Part shown: piece after piece, positions 6,872-9,622 of the stretch | Position numbering within the stretch: the stretch's first letter is position 1 | How the letters are laid out: each line of letters begins with the position of its first letter | Assembly: GCA_003233475.1 (NCBI GenBank) | Contig: QILU01000244.1 | Coordinates: 1-9,622 of the forward strand | Direction: 5' to 3' | DNA length: 9,622 bases | From: Ahrensia sp. | GTDB lineage: Bacteria > Pseudomonadota > Alphaproteobacteria > Rhizobiales > Rhizobiaceae | The notes under the pieces: generated by a model | Told to the model about the DNA's origin: nothing | The model's database searches: none | The model's input: the letters and a program-made list of their open reading frames with translations, nothing else | Translations under genes and position numbers: made by a program

Positions 6872-7528
6872 ATGAGAATTACCAGATTGCTGCAACGAAA
6901 CTTAAAAACATTTGGGCCGTTGTCTGTCCTGTTCTTGATAGCAGCATGCACAACATCCGGTGGAAACGTGTTTAGCGATGCTGCTCCCAAACCAGCCGAA
7001 CAGTCTACTGAACAAGCTGTTGAACAGACCGCTCAGGTTCGACCGGGAACCAACCCCCATGCAACTACAAGACAAATTAACACTCGGAACAGTTTGAGCG
7101 ATTATTGTCCCTCCCTTAGAATTCGTGCAGGAACGGAATCATACCGCATCTATAAGGGTGAAGATCGGGAGAATCCGGACAATGTTCGCTACCAGGCCAC
7201 CCTGACCAAAGTGGCCCGCGAGTGTAAATATGTCGGTCAAGACCTGGAAATCACGATCGGAGCCCGTGGCCGTATTATTGCCGGGCCTGCAGGCAAAAGC
7301 GGAGACATTCGCATGCCCATTCGCATCGCCATTCAGGAAGGCTCGTGTTCGCGTCATTTTGAACTCTATCAGCAAGCGGGCACGGTGCCAGCAGGGACAC
7401 AAACCGGAACATTTCAGTTTGTCGGCGATAAAATCATTATCCCAGCGCCAAGATCACTCAATGTAAAGATGTTTATCGGGTTCGACGAAGGCCCGTATGG
7501 CAAACCAAGCACCAAGAGTTGCGTTTAA
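6872..7528 (+). CDS. Predicted lipoprotein of unknown function
   Basis: The ATG at 6872-6874 gives 218 residues. CGGAG at 6857-6861 is 10 bases upstream and decides it over an in-frame GTG at 6854. The N-terminus is a lipoprotein signal: MRITRLLQRNLK, a hydrophobic core, then the lipobox LIAAC with the lipidated cysteine at residue 26. A spacer of about 50 residues rich in Q, E, A, T and P follows, then a compact domain from about 75 to the end, rich in beta-forming residues. The domain has four cysteines (79, 118, 159 and 217), which could form two disulfides in the periplasm. Residue 27 is Thr, not Asp, so outer-membrane sorting is expected. I do not recognise a named family; I have the impression that similar proteins occur in other Rhizobiales. 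It is transcribed away from thrC and converges on the HAD gene. Confidence 0.85.
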   Translation: MRITRLLQRNLKTFGPLSVLFLIAACTTSGGNVFSDAAPKPAEQSTEQAVEQTAQVRPGTNPHATTRQINTRNSLSDYCPSLRIRAGTESYRIYKGEDRENPDNVRYQATLTKVARECKYVGQDLEITIGARGRIIAGPAGKSGDIRMPIRIAIQEGSCSRHFELYQQAGTVPAGTQTGTFQFVGDKIIIPAPRSLNVKMFIGFDEGPYGKPSTKSCV

Positions 7529-7554
7529 GTAGAAAATAGATTTTTCCACATATA

Positions 7555-7590
7555 AAATTGTCATTCCCGCCACAGCGGGAATGACAATTT
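7555..7590. repeat. Perfect 16-bp-arm palindrome, dRS3/REP-like, possible two-way terminator
   Basis: Arms AAATTGTCATTCCCGC (7555-7570) and GCGGGAATGACAATTT (7575-7590) pair completely around CACA. The core matches ATTCCC-N8-GGGAAT, the consensus of the neisserial dRS3 repeat; similar TCATTCCCGC...GCGGGAA units are scattered in many proteobacteria. It sits 26 bases after the lipoprotein stop and about 200 bases before the HAD stop, between convergent genes. The A/T-rich ends could let it stop transcription from both sides. Whether it is a dispersed repeat here needs the genome. Confidence 0.7.
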
Positions 7591-7791
7591 GAGAGGTCAC
7601 AAATTAATTTGAAACAATCCGACCTCCCCACACCATTGTTCTGGGAGAGGAGGTGAAGTCTAAAATAAATGGGGCTGACTCAGAACAAGCCGAAAATGCT
7701 CAAGTTTTTCTACCCGGAGAGCGGGCGATAATCATACAGCAGGGATTAAGTCCACCCAGCCTAACAGGAGGCGCAGTGGCATTGTCTGGCC
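7591..7791. other. Gap between convergent genes, no gene seen
   Basis: An imperfect hairpin lies at 7622-7650 (CCTCCCCA against TGGGAGAGG), resembling a decayed palindromic repeat. A GTG frame from 7653 to 7841 (62 codons) has its purine-rich stretch directly abutting the start, overlaps the HAD gene, and has no recognisable features, so it is not called. I see no RNA gene in the rest. Confidence 0.5.
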
Positions 7792-8493
7792 TTAAACATC
7801 TTCGTTCTCCGTCCCGTCCCAAGAGGCAAATGCCTCAATAATCGCAGGTATTTCCACCAGTCGCCGCACAACAGTTTCTGCTCCTGCATCGGTTAGCATG
7901 TCGGCGTGACCCTGATGGGTGTGCGCACCGCCCGTAAAACCGATAACCCGCATTCCCGCCGCTTTTCCTGCCAACACCCCTGGTATGGAATCCTCAATCA
8001 CGGCACAGGAGCCGGGCTCTACTCCAAACTCTTTTGCGGCGTGTAAGAATAAACCCGGTTTGGGCTTTTTTTCCTGGTTCGGAATTTCATAGGCGGAAAA
8101 GATATAGGGGCGGAAGCGATCCCATAGCTCTCCTTTGGTCAGTTCAATTTTCAGTTTTTCCATATCTGCGTTGGAACAAATACACCGGGGTTGATCGAGC
8201 ATATCCAGCACATCATGTGCCCCGGGCATCACTTTTACCTCCCGCCAGAGGCGTTCTTTTATTTTGGCTTTTACCTTGCTGATAAAGTCATCCGGCAGGC
8301 TACGCCCCAACTCGCTTTCTATTTCACGTTTTACCAGTTTAGAAGAAACACCGGCAAAGCGCTGCGAAAATTCTTTTGCGCTCATGGTGAGGCCGTTTTC
8401 CGCCAACGCCTCCACCTCCACTTCGGCAACCAGAAGCTCGGAATCCATAAGAGTTCCGTCGCAATCAAAAATAATCAACTCACAAGCTGCCAT
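7792..8493 (-). CDS. HAD superfamily hydrolase, subfamily IA (phosphatase/phosphomutase-like)
   Basis: A cytoplasmic Mg-dependent phosphatase or phosphomutase of the beta-phosphoglucomutase/phosphoglycolate-phosphatase type. The ATG at 8491-8493 gives 233 residues, starting MAACELIIFDCDGTL; AGGG (8502-8505) is 8 bases upstream. The frame stays open to a GTG at 8563-8565 (257 residues), but the extra residues precede the HAD fold and would overlap the ccrM control region, so I reject that start. Motif I is DCDGT with D10 and D12; a helical cap follows (about 15-85); motif II is S107 in CSNA; motif III is K143 in KKPKPGLF; motif IV is E167-D168 in VIEDSIPG. All catalytic residues are present. 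It diverges from ccrM with 125 bases between. The substrate cannot be predicted; sugar phosphates and phosphoglycolate are typical of relatives. Confidence 0.9.
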   Translation of the reverse strand: MAACELIIFDCDGTLMDSELLVAEVEVEALAENGLTMSAKEFSQRFAGVSSKLVKREIESELGRSLPDDFISKVKAKIKERLWREVKVMPGAHDVLDMLDQPRCICSNADMEKLKIELTKGELWDRFRPYIFSAYEIPNQEKKPKPGLFLHAAKEFGVEPGSCAVIEDSIPGVLAGKAAGMRVIGFTGGAHTHQGHADMLTDAGAETVVRRLVEIPAIIEAFASWDGTENEDV

Positions 8494-8539
8494 GGTAAGG
8501 GCCCTGGTTATAAATTTATCAACCTGCTCCGCAATCCCT

Positions 8540-8544
8540 GAATC
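8540..8544. promoter_or_regulatory. GANTC (CcrM) methylation site upstream of ccrM
   Basis: GAATC in the divergent HAD/ccrM gap is a recognition site for the CcrM enzyme encoded 75 bases downstream. In Caulobacter, GANTC sites in the ccrM leader take part in its own control. A single 5-base match is weak by itself; the location next to a CtrA-like box makes it notable. Confidence 0.5.
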
Positions 8545-8549
8545 AAGCC

Positions 8550-8564
8550 TTAAAGAAATATTCA
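8550..8564 (+). promoter_or_regulatory. Candidate CtrA box upstream of ccrM
   Basis: TTAA (8550-8553), seven bases, then TTCA (8561-8564): one mismatch from the CtrA consensus TTAA-N7-TTAA. It lies 55 bases before the ccrM ATG and directly upstream of a possible -35 box. CtrA is known to activate ccrM in Caulobacter and is thought to do so in other alphaproteobacteria. Confidence 0.5.
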
Positions 8565-8569
8565 CCCTG

Positions 8570-9622
<1,053 letters not shown>

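Noticed and set aside
7653..7841. 62-codon plus-strand GTG frame after the dRS3-like palindrome
   Set aside because: The GGAGG directly abuts the GTG with no spacer, the frame overlaps the end of the HAD gene, and the peptide has no recognisable feature.
8494..8565. 24-residue N-terminal extension of the HAD protein from a GTG at 8565
   Set aside because: The HAD fold begins right after the internal ATG, which has its own ribosome site, and the extension would run over the CtrA-like box.

Overview
The window looks like chromosomal, vertically inherited DNA from an alphaproteobacterium, most likely of the order Hyphomicrobiales (Rhizobiales), with a base composition near 50% GC. The reasons are a CcrM-type GANTC adenine methyltransferase with a divergent HAD hydrolase gene, the gene string thrC - M16 peptidase - rimJ-like acetyltransferase - EAL protein, and short intergenic palindromes of the kind common in this group. 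I see no transposase, integrase, phage gene, CRISPR array, tRNA or rRNA.

Layout. Bases 1-108 hold the last 35 codons of an unidentified plus-strand gene. A 167-base gap (109-275) is packed with hairpins. Four minus-strand genes follow in one direction, read from 6666 down to 276: thrC (threonine synthase), an M16B zinc peptidase, a RimJ/RimL-type N-acetyltransferase, and a large membrane-anchored c-di-GMP protein (7TMR-DISM head, PAS, degenerate GGDEF, intact EAL). The gaps are 41, 11 and about 99 bases, so the first three are probably one transcript; the fourth may be read with them or from its own promoter. Divergent from thrC is a plus-strand gene for a lipoprotein of unknown function (6872-7528). 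A 263-base gap (7529-7791) carries a perfect 16-bp-arm palindrome and no convincing gene. A minus-strand HAD hydrolase gene (7792-8493) and the plus-strand ccrM gene (8619 to the window end, incomplete) diverge from a 125-base region with a GANTC site and a near-consensus CtrA box.

How the genes relate. thrC is amino-acid biosynthesis. The M16 peptidase and the acetyltransferase act on proteins, and their link to thrC is positional only. The EAL protein would lower c-di-GMP in response to a periplasmic or membrane signal. ccrM is the cell-cycle DNA methyltransferase, and its upstream region suggests the CtrA/GANTC control known from Caulobacter. I found no clearly new multi-gene system. The parts most worth a second look are the degenerate GGDEF coupled to an intact EAL, the hairpin cluster at 113-271, the dRS3-like palindrome at 7555-7590, the unassigned lipoprotein, and the ccrM control region.
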